Shown: positions 8,552 to 17,027, counted from the first letter of the stretch. The stretch: 45,306 bases of DNA from Phycisphaerales bacterium (GCA_029260435.1 JAJDDG010000048.1:1-45306), one strand, 5' to 3'. The notes: generated by a model from the sequence alone, not told the origin. Made by a program: numbers and translations.

Positions 8552-9502
8552 CTACAACTCGAGCCCCATCAGCTTGAGCAGTTCGTCGATGTCGCCGAAC
8601 GCGATCGCGTACCCCAGCGCCACGCCGCCCACGAGTGTCGCCAGCACCATCTGCATCGTCAGGCGCGCCCAAGGCTTCGTCTTCCGGATCGCGGGCAGTT
8701 CCCCGACGATAGGCGTCAGGAACATCCCCCCGAGCCACGCTCCAGCAACCGCGCCCCCGCCGGGTCCGCCGGGCCACCCGTAGAGATACCCCGCAGCGCA
8801 GAGCGTGCACGTCAACACCCCCCCCACTGTTCCGACAGACGCGCCGACGCCGCTCGAAATGCTCCGCCGCGAGCGCCACACCGTCAGCACACCGATGAAG
8901 AATGTCGCCCCCGCGATCGCGCCGAGCATCTTGCTGAACGTCTGGTTGTTCCACAGCAGCACCACGGGCGACGCGACACCCGCGAAGATATGCACCAGCG
9001 CCGTGCTCCCGCACCCCGGGAGCCTGCGCCCGGCGCGCTCCATGAGCCACACCGCCGCGAACATCCACACACCAAGCCCGCCGATCCAGGCAAGCCCAAT
9101 TCCCGTAGAAAACCACCCCGAGCGCATCAGCGGGACTGTCACCACCGCCGCACCCGCAAGGCACAGAGCCGCCCGCCCCGCGATTCGTGCGCGCGTCTTC
9201 CATTCCTTCAACCCACCGACAACCGCCGCGCAGGCGCAGAGCAGCGCGAAGTACGCAACCCACCATTCGATGCCCATCTTGAGCGAAGGCACCACAAGAA
9301 AACGCTCCTGCACAAAGCCGACAGAGAGCACCACGCCCAACGCAATCGCCCCGCCAACCAACCAACCCCCACCCCCCCCACTCCCGCTGCGCTGCTCCGC
9401 GCTGCACATGTCTTTGCGCCACACCCGCAGCACGATCGCGCAGACCACGCCCGCGAGTAGAGCAGGCAGAGCAGTCGATCCGAATATCATGAGCGGCGTC
9501 AT
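8552..9502 (-). CDS. Polytopic membrane protein of unknown function
   Basis: 316 residues with about nine or ten hydrophobic segments, many Gly, Ala and Val, and short loops. A cytoplasmic-type glycine run (SGSGGGGGW) lies near residue 45. No catalytic motif or family was recognised; NNQTFSKMLGAI and TCTLCAAGYLYGWPGGPGGG are the most distinctive segments. A TAGGGT hexamer ends six bases before the ATG and there is no Shine-Dalgarno site, so it may be leaderless. A terminator hairpin for the upstream YceI gene lies between the two genes, so this gene probably has its own promoter. Confidence 0.75.
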   Translation of the reverse strand: MTPLMIFGSTALPALLAGVVCAIVLRVWRKDMCSAEQRSGSGGGGGWLVGGAIALGVVLSVGFVQERFLVVPSLKMGIEWWVAYFALLCACAAVVGGLKEWKTRARIAGRAALCLAGAAVVTVPLMRSGWFSTGIGLAWIGGLGVWMFAAVWLMERAGRRLPGCGSTALVHIFAGVASPVVLLWNNQTFSKMLGAIAGATFFIGVLTVWRSRRSISSGVGASVGTVGGVLTCTLCAAGYLYGWPGGPGGGAVAGAWLGGMFLTPIVGELPAIRKTKPWARLTMQMVLATLVGGVALGYAIAFGDIDELLKLMGLEL

Positions 9503-9521
9503 ACCAATACCCTATAAAACA

Positions 9522-9555
9522 GGGCAGGGCAGCGTGATTTCACGCCACCCTGCCC
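9522..9555 (-). terminator. Rho-independent terminator of the YceI gene
   Basis: Inverted repeat 9522-9537 with 9540-9555 forms 14 pairs interrupted by two mismatches, with a two-base loop. On the minus strand it is followed by CTGTTTTATAG. It sits about 30 bp past the YceI stop and just before the next minus-strand gene. Confidence 0.75.
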
Positions 9556-9585
9556 GCTTGAATCGGTCCGCAAAGGATTAGGCAG

Positions 9586-10200
9586 CTACTTGCGCAGCCC
9601 CTCGAATGTCACATACAAGGTGACCTCGTCGCCGAGCCCGTCGCCTTCGATGTACTTCGTTATCCCGTAGTCCGAGCGGTTGATGACCAACACCCCCTCG
9701 AACCCCTGCTTGTACCCCTGCATCGTCTCGCCCTCGCCGACAGGCTCGAGGTTCACCGAGATATCTTTCGTCACGCCGCTCAACGTGAGTTTGCCCTTGG
9801 CGACCATGCCATCGCCGGAACTCTCGATCGAATCGCTCTTGAACGCGATCGTCTGGAACTGCTTGGCGTTGAAGAAGTCCGGACTCCTCAGGTGGTTGTC
9901 CCGCTTCTCGTTGCCCGTGTCCACGTCGCTCGTTTTCACCGAGATATCGATAAAACTGGAAGCCGGATCGTCCGGGTTCACGTTGAATGTGCCCGTGGGG
10001 TTGTTGAAGCGCCCGTAGACGTACGAAACGCCCATGTGCTTGATCCGGAAGACAACCATCGAGTGAACCGAATCCACCGCGAATGCGTTCGCAGCCGTCG
10101 CTTCGCTCGCGCTCGCGCTCTGCGGGTTCATGCTCATCGCGGTGATCCCCGCGCCGATCGCCACAACGCCCGCCATCACACTGCCAAACATCTTGCTCAT
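9586..10200 (-). CDS. YceI family periplasmic protein
   Basis: 204 residues. A signal peptide (MSKMFGSVMAGVVAIGAGITA...ASA) is followed by the YceI lipocalin-like barrel: AVDSVHSMVVFRIKHMGVSYVYGRF, then SIDISVKTSDVDTGN-type strands, DNHLRSPDFFNAKQFQTIAF and a LTLSGVTKDISV segment. Family members bind isoprenoid lipids in the periplasm; the ligand here is unknown. The frame extends to 10236, but the ATG at 10200 has GGAG six bases upstream and gives a clean signal peptide. A 17-bp inverted repeat AACTAT-5-ATAGTT lies at 10324-10340 upstream. Confidence 0.9.
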   Translation of the reverse strand: MSKMFGSVMAGVVAIGAGITAMSMNPQSASASEATAANAFAVDSVHSMVVFRIKHMGVSYVYGRFNNPTGTFNVNPDDPASSFIDISVKTSDVDTGNEKRDNHLRSPDFFNAKQFQTIAFKSDSIESSGDGMVAKGKLTLSGVTKDISVNLEPVGEGETMQGYKQGFEGVLVINRSDYGITKYIEGDGLGDEVTLYVTFEGLRK

Positions 10201-10323
10201 TCTGCTCCTGCCTTTCATTGAGTGACCTGGACCCACCGCTGCTCCGATCTAGGATCAACGACGAATCGCCGCAGATCATTGCATGAATCCCGCCCCCCAT
10301 CCGATCCGACGAGACAATCCAAA

Positions 10324-10340
10324 AACTATCTGGAATAGTT
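10324..10340. promoter_or_regulatory. Inverted repeat, possible operator upstream of YceI gene
   Basis: AACTAT and ATAGTT arms separated by five bases, in an AT-rich patch of the 187-bp gap between the histidine kinase stop and the YceI start. A regulatory role is inferred only from position and symmetry. Confidence 0.3.
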
Positions 10341-10387
10341 ATCGGACTATATGTCCTTGTGATTGAATTCTGAATCCACCCTGGGAC

Positions 10388-11323
10388 TCACGCCGCGGAT
10401 CGATCGGATGCTGAGTCATCCCCATGCTCTGCTGCTGCTTCCCCGTCAGGGAGCATGATGGAGAATGTCGTTCCCTCGCCCGGCGTGCTCTGCACGCTGA
10501 TCGTCCCGCCCACTTCTTCGATCAGGCGTTTGCAGATCGTCAGCCCGAGTCCGGATCCTTCGGGCGTCTCGTTCTCGTCAACCCCGGAAAAGAACGGCTC
10601 AAAGACCTTGTTCTGGATATCCTGAGATATCCCGTGTCCTGTATCCGAGACCAAGATCGCGACTCCCCCGCTGCTCTTGATCTGGTCGTGCTGAGGATTC
10701 CTAGTGGGGGTGGTTGTGGGGGGGTTCCACGTGGAACGCTCACCACGGATCACCAACGAGCCCGCCTTCGGGCGCATCGCCTTGCACGCGTTCAGCAGCA
10801 GATTCAGAAACACATGCTGCAGCGCGATCGGCTGGATCCCCGCCCGGAGCCCATCTTCGATCTCGTATGTGCACGAAATCCCGTCTTTTTCGGGTGTCCG
10901 CGCCATACAGGTCAGCGCCTCATCCAGCACGCTTTGCACAGAGCACGAGGAATCATCCGAACCCTCACGGGTGAAACCCAGGAGAGCCGAGGCGATATTT
11001 GCAGCCTTATCCGTCGTGTTGAGTGATTTTTCCAGCGCCTTGGAGACAAGATCCTTGTCGTCCATATCGTGCAGTGCGAGCTGGGCATAACTCATGACGG
11101 GCGTCAACAGATTGTTGAACTCGTGGGCAATAGTGCCCACCAGCGTGCCCAGCATCACAAGCCGATGCGATCGGGCCAGCTCCTTTTCGAGCCGCTCCGC
11201 TCGCTCGCCGAGTTCGTCGATGCGTCGGAGCAGACGCTCCTCGTCGTAGACCGATGTCTTGGGATTTTCGGACACCACTGGTACACACCTCATCTCACGA
11301 TTCGGAGCTGAACAACACTCCAT
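10388..11323 (-). CDS. Soluble sensor histidine kinase
   Basis: 311 residues, no membrane segment or sensor domain. A coiled coil (residues about 25-50) leads into the HisKA domain with the H-box GTIAHEFNNLLTPV. The HATPase domain follows with N-box FLNLLLNACKAM, G1 SDTGHGIS, F-box VFEPFFSG and G2 GSGLGLTICKRL. The motifs are complete, so it should autophosphorylate; no response regulator is in the window. Between N-box and G1 there is a Pro/Thr-rich insertion of about 25 residues (WNPPTTTPTRNP and neighbours), which the family does not normally have. Its DNA carries a parS-like palindrome at 10724-10737. An alternative ATG lies at 11293; neither start has a good ribosome site. Confidence 0.88.
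   Translation of the reverse strand: MECCSAPNREMRCVPVVSENPKTSVYDEERLLRRIDELGERAERLEKELARSHRLVMLGTLVGTIAHEFNNLLTPVMSYAQLALHDMDDKDLVSKALEKSLNTTDKAANIASALLGFTREGSDDSSCSVQSVLDEALTCMARTPEKDGISCTYEIEDGLRAGIQPIALQHVFLNLLLNACKAMRPKAGSLVIRGERSTWNPPTTTPTRNPQHDQIKSSGGVAILVSDTGHGISQDIQNKVFEPFFSGVDENETPEGSGLGLTICKRLIEEVGGTISVQSTPGEGTTFSIMLPDGEAAAEHGDDSASDRSAA
10703..10737 (+). repeat. parS: 35-bp repeat copy 1, ending in a parS-like palindrome
   Basis: The last 14 bases (10724-10737) are GTTCCACGTGGAAC, a perfect palindrome equal to the core of known chromosomal parS sites. The preceding 21 bases are G-rich. The whole 35 bp matches 11598-11632 at 33 positions in the same orientation, differing only at 10711/11606 and 10728/11623. 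It lies inside the histidine kinase gene 1.2 kb from parB. Binding by the neighbouring ParB is inferred. Confidence 0.8.
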
Positions 11324-11388
11324 CCTCGCTGCAAAGGTGGTATCGACGCGCTTCGATTAAATCCTCACCCCGTCAAGACGGGGGGGTG

Positions 11389-11892
11389 CTATTCGCGGCT
11401 GCTGAGCCAGCCTGGGCGGTTTGTGTCGCCCAGGTCACCTCCGGAAACCAACCATGCCCTGATAACTTCTGGTCTGAGATCCAAGTCGCCCAGCGCCGCC
11501 TGCTCCACCCATTCGAATTCGATGTGCCCCTCTTGGCTCTGAACCACCCGAGGAGCATCGCTATCACTCGCGGGGGCCATATTGGCGTCGTCCGAGCAGT
11601 GGGGGGGGTTGTGGGGGGGTTCTACGTGGAACACCAGGTTGATCTCATGCCGGGGCTTGCCATTCTGGGTGAACATCTGCTCACACACGAGCAGGCACTC
11701 CCCCGCTTTCATAAGCAGCCCCGTCTCCTCCATCAGTTCGCGTTCAAGGGCTGCCCCACTCGTTTCCCCAGCCTCAATATGTCCCCCGGGAAGGTAGGCG
11801 TATCCCTCTTTGATATTCCTGCAGACCAACACCCATCGCCCCTGCTGGATCAGCCCTCGCGCAATGAGTTCGATCTTCTTCGTGTCTCCCAT
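11389..11892 (-). CDS. NUDIX hydrolase
   Basis: 167 residues from this start. It has a complete NUDIX box GGHIEAGETSGAALERELM followed by EETGL (Gx5Ex7REUxEExGU), which binds Mg2+ and cleaves nucleoside-diphosphate-linked substrates; the substrate is unknown. FEWVEQAALGDLDLRPE is a typical C-terminal segment. Between them is an extra Pro/Asp-rich loop (HVEPPHNPPHCSDD...) whose DNA holds the second parS-like repeat, in another reading frame from the one in the kinase gene. The frame opens at 11976. AGGAG at 11902-11906 favours ATG 11892 (nine-base gap) over 11898 (three bases). It is divergent from parB with an 84-bp gap and upstream of the kinase on the same strand (65-bp gap). Confidence 0.88.
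   Translation of the reverse strand: MGDTKKIELIARGLIQQGRWVLVCRNIKEGYAYLPGGHIEAGETSGAALERELMEETGLLMKAGECLLVCEQMFTQNGKPRHEINLVFHVEPPHNPPHCSDDANMAPASDSDAPRVVQSQEGHIEFEWVEQAALGDLDLRPEVIRAWLVSGGDLGDTNRPGWLSSRE
11598..11632 (+). repeat. parS: 35-bp repeat copy 2, ending in a parS-like palindrome
   Basis: GTTCTACGTGGAAC at 11619-11632 differs from the palindrome at 10724-10737 by one base, and the 21 G-rich bases before it by one more. It lies inside the NUDIX gene, about 350 bp from the parB start. Confidence 0.75.
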
Positions 11893-11976
11893 AACCATTG
11901 TCTCCTGCCTTCGCATCATCGGTTCACCGGGCGTACAGTGGTCGGGAATTCGGTAGGGGGCTTCGAGGACACGCAC

Positions 11977-12939
11977 ATGAGCAAACCCACCAAACCGCGT
12001 CTCGGGCGAGGTCTATCCAGTCTGTTGTCATCGACAATGGAAGTAGAGGTGCCAACCGCTTCACCTGCTAATCAAGAAGCCACACCAACTTCGATATCCC
12101 CCCATTCGGGTGATGATCGCCCCGATGTCCGCTGGATCCAGATCTCACAGATCTCCGTCAGCCCATTCCAGCCCCGTCGTCAGCCCGAGCAGGCAGAGCT
12201 TGAAACCCTCGCCGCCTCGATCCGTTCGATGGGGGTCATGCAGCCGATCCTCGTCCGCCCAAAACTCCACGACGGCGCAGCACAAGCAGCAGCGGGGTGG
12301 GAGCTGGTCGCGGGTGAGCGCCGCTGGAGAGCCGCTCAGCTCGCCAAGCTGGAAATAATCCCGGCGTCCATCATCGATATCGATGATAAAGAGGCAGCCG
12401 AATGGGGCATCGCTGAAAACCTGCAGCGTGAGGATCTCTCCGCGATCGAGCAGGGGTGGGCGCTGCGCCAACTTGTAGACCGATTCGGGCAGACGCACTC
12501 CGAGATCGCATCACGCATTGGCATCGCGCGGGCGAGCGTCTCGAACCTCATCCGACTGACAGATCTCGAAACCGATCTACAGGAAATGATCCTGCGGGGT
12601 GATCTCTCCGCCGGGCACGCAAAGGTGCTACTCGGGATCGATTCCGTGCAGGCCCGCCAGCGTTTTGCGCTGCAAACAGTGAAGCACGCATGGAGCGTCC
12701 GCGCTCTGGAATCCGCGATCAACAAAGCGGATCAGACCAACACCGCCAAGCCCGCGCACCAAGGCGAACAACCCGCGAATATCGTCGAGCTCGAGCGCCA
12801 ACTCGCCGAGCACCTTGGCACAAAGGTCAGGCTGCGTACCGCCCGCGACGGCAAACGCGGTTCCCTCACTATCGAATTCTTCGGGCCCGATGGGTTCGAA
12901 GATCTCGCCTCCCGCCTCGGCTTTGTCATGCGCTCCTGA
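11977..12939 (+). CDS. parB: Chromosome-partitioning protein ParB
   Basis: 320-residue CTP-dependent DNA clamp that loads at parS and spreads to organise the origin region. The N-terminus KPRLGRGLSSLL is the usual ParA-contacting peptide. Then come ParB box I with SPFQPRR, the CTP-binding GERRWRAAQ, NLQREDLSAIEQG, and a helix-turn-helix HSEIASRIGIARASVSNLIRL; the C-terminal dimerisation part ends ...SLTIEFFGPDGFEDLASRLGF. The ATG has GAGGA seven bases upstream; the frame is open far upstream but without ParB-like sequence. No ParA is next to it: the P-loop ATPase at 17.5 kb is Mrp-type. Two parS-like sites lie 0.35 and 1.2 kb upstream. Confidence 0.96.
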   Translation: MSKPTKPRLGRGLSSLLSSTMEVEVPTASPANQEATPTSISPHSGDDRPDVRWIQISQISVSPFQPRRQPEQAELETLAASIRSMGVMQPILVRPKLHDGAAQAAAGWELVAGERRWRAAQLAKLEIIPASIIDIDDKEAAEWGIAENLQREDLSAIEQGWALRQLVDRFGQTHSEIASRIGIARASVSNLIRLTDLETDLQEMILRGDLSAGHAKVLLGIDSVQARQRFALQTVKHAWSVRALESAINKADQTNTAKPAHQGEQPANIVELERQLAEHLGTKVRLRTARDGKRGSLTIEFFGPDGFEDLASRLGFVMRS

Positions 12940-13120
12940 CAATATCGAGACGTAAGTTGTTATCAGACAACACCTCCAATCTCATGTTCCGATCCGCGCT
13001 TGTCCGATGAAAAAAACGCGGCAATAATCGAAGCGTTATCGGGCTTTATGCCTGATGCCTCGGTGTACAAGGCACTCCATGTCTCAAGGCTGCGCACCAC
13101 CAAGGAGGGCCGCCGGCCGC

Positions 13121-13549
13121 ATGTCCAATCAGGACCTCACACATCTGAGTCTGCCGGAGTTGCAGCGCGAGATCCAGCGCCGTCAGCGTCAGCTCGAGCG
13201 CAGAATCAGATCGCTCTCGGAAAAACGCGAGCGCCTGCTCGCGCAGGTCATGGAGATCGAATCCGAAATCGCCGCCGCAGAGGTCGAGATCAAGGCGAAC
13301 GGCGGCACGCCCGCCGGCATCCGCAAGCGACCCCGCAACAAGAACACCCTCGCCGATGCGCTCGCGAGCATGCTCAACGACCAGGACATGTCCGTCACCG
13401 AGGTCTCGGTCGCCGTCCAGGACGCCGGGTACCGCACCACCTCGCCGAACTTCCGCACGATCGTGAACCAGACGCTGCTCAAAGATGCCCGCTTCAAGCG
13501 CGTGCGGCGCGGCCGCTACACCGTCAAAGCCAAGTCCCGCACGTCCTAG
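13121..13549 (+). CDS. Coiled-coil protein with C-terminal winged-helix-like domain
   Basis: 142 residues. The first half is a charged coiled coil (SLPELQREIQRRQRQLERRI...) and the second half looks like a winged helix of the HARE/H1-like sort: NTLADALASMLNDQDMSVTEV...NFRTIVNQTLL..ARFKRVRRGRYTVK. The very basic C-terminus suggests nucleic-acid binding. Function not known. An ATG at 13079 is in frame, but AAGGAGG at 13102-13108 lies about 12 bases before the chosen ATG and the conserved-looking part starts here. Confidence 0.75.
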   Translation: MSNQDLTHLSLPELQREIQRRQRQLERRIRSLSEKRERLLAQVMEIESEIAAAEVEIKANGGTPAGIRKRPRNKNTLADALASMLNDQDMSVTEVSVAVQDAGYRTTSPNFRTIVNQTLLKDARFKRVRRGRYTVKAKSRTS

Positions 13550-13560
13550 CACAATCCGGT

Positions 13561-14925
13561 CTAGTGCTCGCTCATCTCGATCTGTGTGATCGCGTGTGTG
13601 CGCCTGTTCAAACGAAAGAACATCACCGCGCCGCACGCGCTCACCGCCGACAGCATCACGAACACCCACCCGCCGATCCCGGGTACGTGGACCCCCGGGC
13701 CCAGCGCAAACCCCGTGTAGAGCAGCGTGCCGATGAACGGCGCAAACACACCCCGCACCCCGGTCAGCGTGACGTGGATCCCCATATACACATGGGCCAT
13801 CCCTCTCGGTGCAAAGTCGTTGTGCCCGAGCTGCCACGCCAGCATCCCGCCGCCGAACGCACACCCCAAGATAATCCGTGCCGCGTACAGCGCAGGCATA
13901 CTCTCGAGGATAAACCCCACGCCCATCAGCAGGTTCGCTAGCACAAAGAACCACGAATGGAACACCCGAAACCGGATCACATGCACCCTGTCGAGCAGCT
14001 TCGACCAAAGAGGGATCGAGAGCACCGGCATGACGACCGCCGGGATCACCTGCGTCAGCGCGATGGATTGCGCATACCCGAGCTCGTCGTACTCCTTGGT
14101 CAGCGCGACAATAAACGCCGGCATCGCCGCCAGGTTCGGGATCCCCAGCGCCATCATCGCCAGCATATACGAGCGATACGCGCTGTCTGTCTTCAGCACG
14201 CCGATCATCTCCCCCGCCCCGGCGCGCTTCGTTCGTTTGTGCTCGCGGTGCCCGCGCTCGTTCGCCAGCTGCGCCGCCCGCCCCCGCCATCGCACGTGTG
14301 AAAACGCCCACACCCCCGCGGTGCCCACCACGATCGATAGCGCGTACACGATCCGGAACCCGTGCCCGCTGAGCGACGGGATATCCATCACCCACCCGAC
14401 CGAAGCCGCGGTAACCCCGACCATAAGCGTCATCACGATCGTCAGACGCCCCGTCGCGCGGGCGCGGTCTTTCCGCGGGTAGTTCGCGCCCCACAGTTCC
14501 CCGCGTGTGGTATAGATCCCCGCCATGCAGACCCGCCCGAGCACCTGCGCGAGTACGAGGATCCCAAGCCCGAACGTGTTGAATGGTGCCGCGACGATCA
14601 TCGCCACACACGCCAGCACGCCGCTCTGCATCACCAGCGTTGCGCGGACCCGGTCGCGCCCGTGTACGAAATTCGTCCAGATGAAGCTCGTGATATTCGC
14701 AAGCGCTGGCGCCGCAGAGAGCAGCGCGATGACCATCGCCGGCGCGTCAAACGCCTTCTGCGCGATCACCCCGATCACCCCACCTTCGATGCACCCGATC
14801 GCCGTCGGCATCAGCAGTGCGCTGGTCAACTCCCACCGGTAGCTGCGCCGACTCGCCACCGGCATCGCTCCGGGTAGGAACGACCGTGCAACAACAATCG
14901 GATTGAATGTGTTCAGCAGACGCAC
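13561..14925 (-). CDS. MFS transporter
   Basis: 454 residues with about twelve membrane segments and a basic cytoplasmic loop (GHREHKRTKRAGAG) in the middle, as in MFS proteins. No substrate motif was recognised. The frame is open to 14973, but the first part is Arg/Pro-rich and unlike a membrane protein. A GTG at 14925 preceded by TATGGT eight bases earlier is a likely start; ATG 14865 just before SRRSYRWELTSALL is a further option. It converges on the winged-helix-like gene with 11 bp between stops. Confidence 0.82.
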   Translation of the reverse strand: MRLLNTFNPIVVARSFLPGAMPVASRRSYRWELTSALLMPTAIGCIEGGVIGVIAQKAFDAPAMVIALLSAAPALANITSFIWTNFVHGRDRVRATLVMQSGVLACVAMIVAAPFNTFGLGILVLAQVLGRVCMAGIYTTRGELWGANYPRKDRARATGRLTIVMTLMVGVTAASVGWVMDIPSLSGHGFRIVYALSIVVGTAGVWAFSHVRWRGRAAQLANERGHREHKRTKRAGAGEMIGVLKTDSAYRSYMLAMMALGIPNLAAMPAFIVALTKEYDELGYAQSIALTQVIPAVVMPVLSIPLWSKLLDRVHVIRFRVFHSWFFVLANLLMGVGFILESMPALYAARIILGCAFGGGMLAWQLGHNDFAPRGMAHVYMGIHVTLTGVRGVFAPFIGTLLYTGFALGPGVHVPGIGGWVFVMLSAVSACGAVMFFRLNRRTHAITQIEMSEH

Positions 14926-15031
14926 GCGGCAGGACCATACACGCGCCGTATCACCCGGGCGCGCAACCACCACGCAAACTCATCCAATAAGATCACCGTG
15001 TACGTTCGTGAAGAGTGGGGGGGCGGGGGGC

Positions 15032-15304
15032 TTAGTACATCGTGGGCTGCGCGGTCAGGCGGCTCGGGCGATCGGTCAGGAACATCCGCCGGAGGTCGTC
15101 GTACATCGCCCGCTTGTTGTGATCGAACACGATCGTGGTGCGGTTGTCGACCTCGGCCTGGCGCATCCCGAGGCTGCTCAACTCGGGGGTTGGGTTCGAG
15201 CGGAACCGCGAGAGGTGCGAACCGGCGCACCCGCTCATCGCGAGCAGGGAAGCCCCAGCGAGGGCGGAGACAGCGACAACAACGATACGACGGCTCTGAT
15301 TCAT
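15032..15304 (-). CDS. Small lipoprotein
   Basis: 90 residues. Signal sequence MNQSRRIVVVAVSALAGASLLAMSGC with a lipobox-like MSGC, so the mature protein should be lipid-anchored. The rest (LGMRQAEVDNRTTIVFDHNKRAMYDDLRR) is a polar helix of unknown function. GGAAGGA six bases before the ATG supports this start over upstream codons to 15364. Confidence 0.75.
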   Translation of the reverse strand: MNQSRRIVVVAVSALAGASLLAMSGCAGSHLSRFRSNPTPELSSLGMRQAEVDNRTTIVFDHNKRAMYDDLRRMFLTDRPSRLTAQPTMY

Positions 15305-15958
15305 AACACTTCCTTCCACGGGAGGCCCACGTTTGTATCGGTGTACCGCCTCCCGGTCAATCAAATCATCGGGAGATCACGCTCTAAAACCCCTGACGAT
15401 CCCCAAATGAAGACGCCGAGCCCCCCGCCGGGTTCCACAGGATCGAGCCGATGTGGATAGACAGTGGGTCTACAAGCTAGTACTCGCCCACCTGATTGCT
15501 GGGGGGTAGGTTGACACAGGAGATAAATAACGAAATGGCGGGGGATGTCTCGGGAGTGGGGGGTGCTCATCCACCCCGTCCCCGGGGTCGCGAACCGGGC
15601 AATGTCCAACTGTTTTCCGTTACGACGGGAGCCGAACGAGTTGCCGAGCAATGGGCAAGCCGCCACCGAGCGGACGCCCGGGACTCAGCCTCGGGCACCC
15701 ACCTGGCTAGGAACAGGCTTGGGCATGCGGCTCGCGGCCTCGGGAGCGGGGTGATTTTTTTTGATCCCAATTGCCAGAACCAACCCTTCGCAGAGTCGAG
15801 GATAAAATCAGAATCCTGATTTCATATTCTGAATGGTGGTGGGGCGAGATCAGAATTTGGATTTCATGCTCGAAAGGGTGGGGGGGTTCAGGCGAGGGCC
15901 CTATGTTCCGATAGCCTTGTGGCGACAGGCAACAGAACCAACCGTGGACAAGCGAGCG
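15305..15958. other. Intergenic gap upstream of cysE
   Basis: About 650 bp. Open frames exist on both strands (for example plus 15534-15819 behind an AGGAGA), but their third-base GC is low compared with neighbours and I recognise no protein, so I call none. The last 150 bp hold an inverted repeat and direct repeats near cysE, entered separately. A run of eight T lies near 15752-15759. Confidence 0.5.
15807..15867. promoter_or_regulatory. Repeated TCAGAAT sites, possible cysE operator
   Basis: Two 19-bp direct repeats start at 15807 and 15849 (16/19 identical), exactly 42 bp or four helical turns apart. The first also forms a perfect 7-bp inverted repeat, TCAGAAT at 15808-15814 with ATTCTGA at 15826-15832. 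This arrangement about 90-150 bp before cysE is typical of a cooperative regulator site, but the regulator is unknown. Confidence 0.45.
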
Positions 15959-16939
15959 ATGACGGACAAGGGCGAAGATCAATCAAACATCGGCGTGGAC
16001 AAAGCGCTCGTGTACGAGCTCGCCGATTCCATCCTCCACCACAAGGTCCTCCGACACCTCGGTGACCACCGCCTGCCCGATCGCGAATCGGTTGACCACC
16101 TCGTCGAACTCTGCCGCCACCTCATGTTCCCCGGATTCTTCGGCCGCCGCGGGCTCCGCCGCGACAACCTCTCGCTCTACGTCGAAGAACTCCTCTCCCG
16201 GATCATCCTCAACTGCGAGGAGCAGGTCCGCGCGGTCCTCCGCTACATGGTCGATATCGAAACATCCCGCGCCGACCGCATCTACGAATCCGAGTGCGAC
16301 GCCCGCGCCCGGGAAATCACCGAGCAGTTCGTCGCCGAACTACCCGCGATCCGGTGCATGCTCGCGACAGATGTCCGCGCCGCGTACGACGGCGATCCCG
16401 CCGCAGTGCATACAGACGAAACCATCTTTTCATACCCCGGCATCGAAGCAATCTTCTCCCACCGGATCGCGCACTGCCTGTACAAGCTCGGCGTGCCGCT
16501 CCTCCCGCGCATCATCCAGGAAGCCGCGCACTCCCGATCCGGCATCGATATCCACCCCGGCGCGCAGATCGGTTGCTCCTTCTTTATCGACCACGGCGGC
16601 GCGGTCGTCATCGGCGAAACCACACAGATCGGCGACAACGTCCGCATCTATCAGGGTGTCACCCTCGGGGCGATCTCGTTCGTGCGCGACCAGAACGGCA
16701 ACATGCTCCACAGCCCGACAAAACGCCACCCCACAATCGGCAACCGCGTCACCATCTACGCTGGCGCCGTCATCCTCGGCGGCGACACCATGATCGGCGA
16801 CGAGTGCGTTATCTCGGGCGGCGTCTTCGTCCGCGAGTCCGTGCCCCCCGGGCACATGGCCCGCCAGAATCAGCCCGAACTCGTCGTCCGCACCAACCGC
16901 GATCGATCCGACCCAGCCCAGTCCACCGCGGGCGGGTGA
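15959..16939 (+). CDS. cysE: Serine O-acetyltransferase
   Basis: Transfers acetyl from acetyl-CoA to L-serine, the first step of cysteine synthesis; 326 residues. A long helical N-terminal part (residues 1-185) is followed by left-handed beta-helix hexapeptides: GIDIHPGAQIGCSFFIDHGGA, VVIGETTQIGDNVRIYQGVTLG, then IGNRVTIYAGAVILGGDTMIG and VISGGVFVRESVPPG. The catalytic His-containing HPGA and DHGG segments are present. The length fits the longer plant/planctomycete-style enzymes rather than the short EpsC type. The frame opens at 15833; ATG 15959 is chosen because upstream residues are not family-like, though its ribosome site is weak. The repeated operator-like sites upstream may regulate it. 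Confidence 0.92.
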   Translation: MTDKGEDQSNIGVDKALVYELADSILHHKVLRHLGDHRLPDRESVDHLVELCRHLMFPGFFGRRGLRRDNLSLYVEELLSRIILNCEEQVRAVLRYMVDIETSRADRIYESECDARAREITEQFVAELPAIRCMLATDVRAAYDGDPAAVHTDETIFSYPGIEAIFSHRIAHCLYKLGVPLLPRIIQEAAHSRSGIDIHPGAQIGCSFFIDHGGAVVIGETTQIGDNVRIYQGVTLGAISFVRDQNGNMLHSPTKRHPTIGNRVTIYAGAVILGGDTMIGDECVISGGVFVRESVPPGHMARQNQPELVVRTNRDRSDPAQSTAGG

Positions 16940-17027
16940 GCCCGCAAGCCGCCCACATCCCCGTCAAGCCCCGCTCGGTTTGATCCGATATCTCAAGCGG
17001 GCGACCACCGCCCTCGGGAGCGATCGA

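Noticed and set aside
13046-14611. Minus-strand open frame of 521 codons
   Set aside because: Out-of-frame shadow of the MFS transporter and the gene next to it; Arg/Gly/Asp-rich with no membrane segments.
15534-15819. Possible small gene behind an AGGAGA
   Set aside because: Third-base GC is low and the protein is not recognisable; the site could be chance. Kept only as a note in the gap entry.
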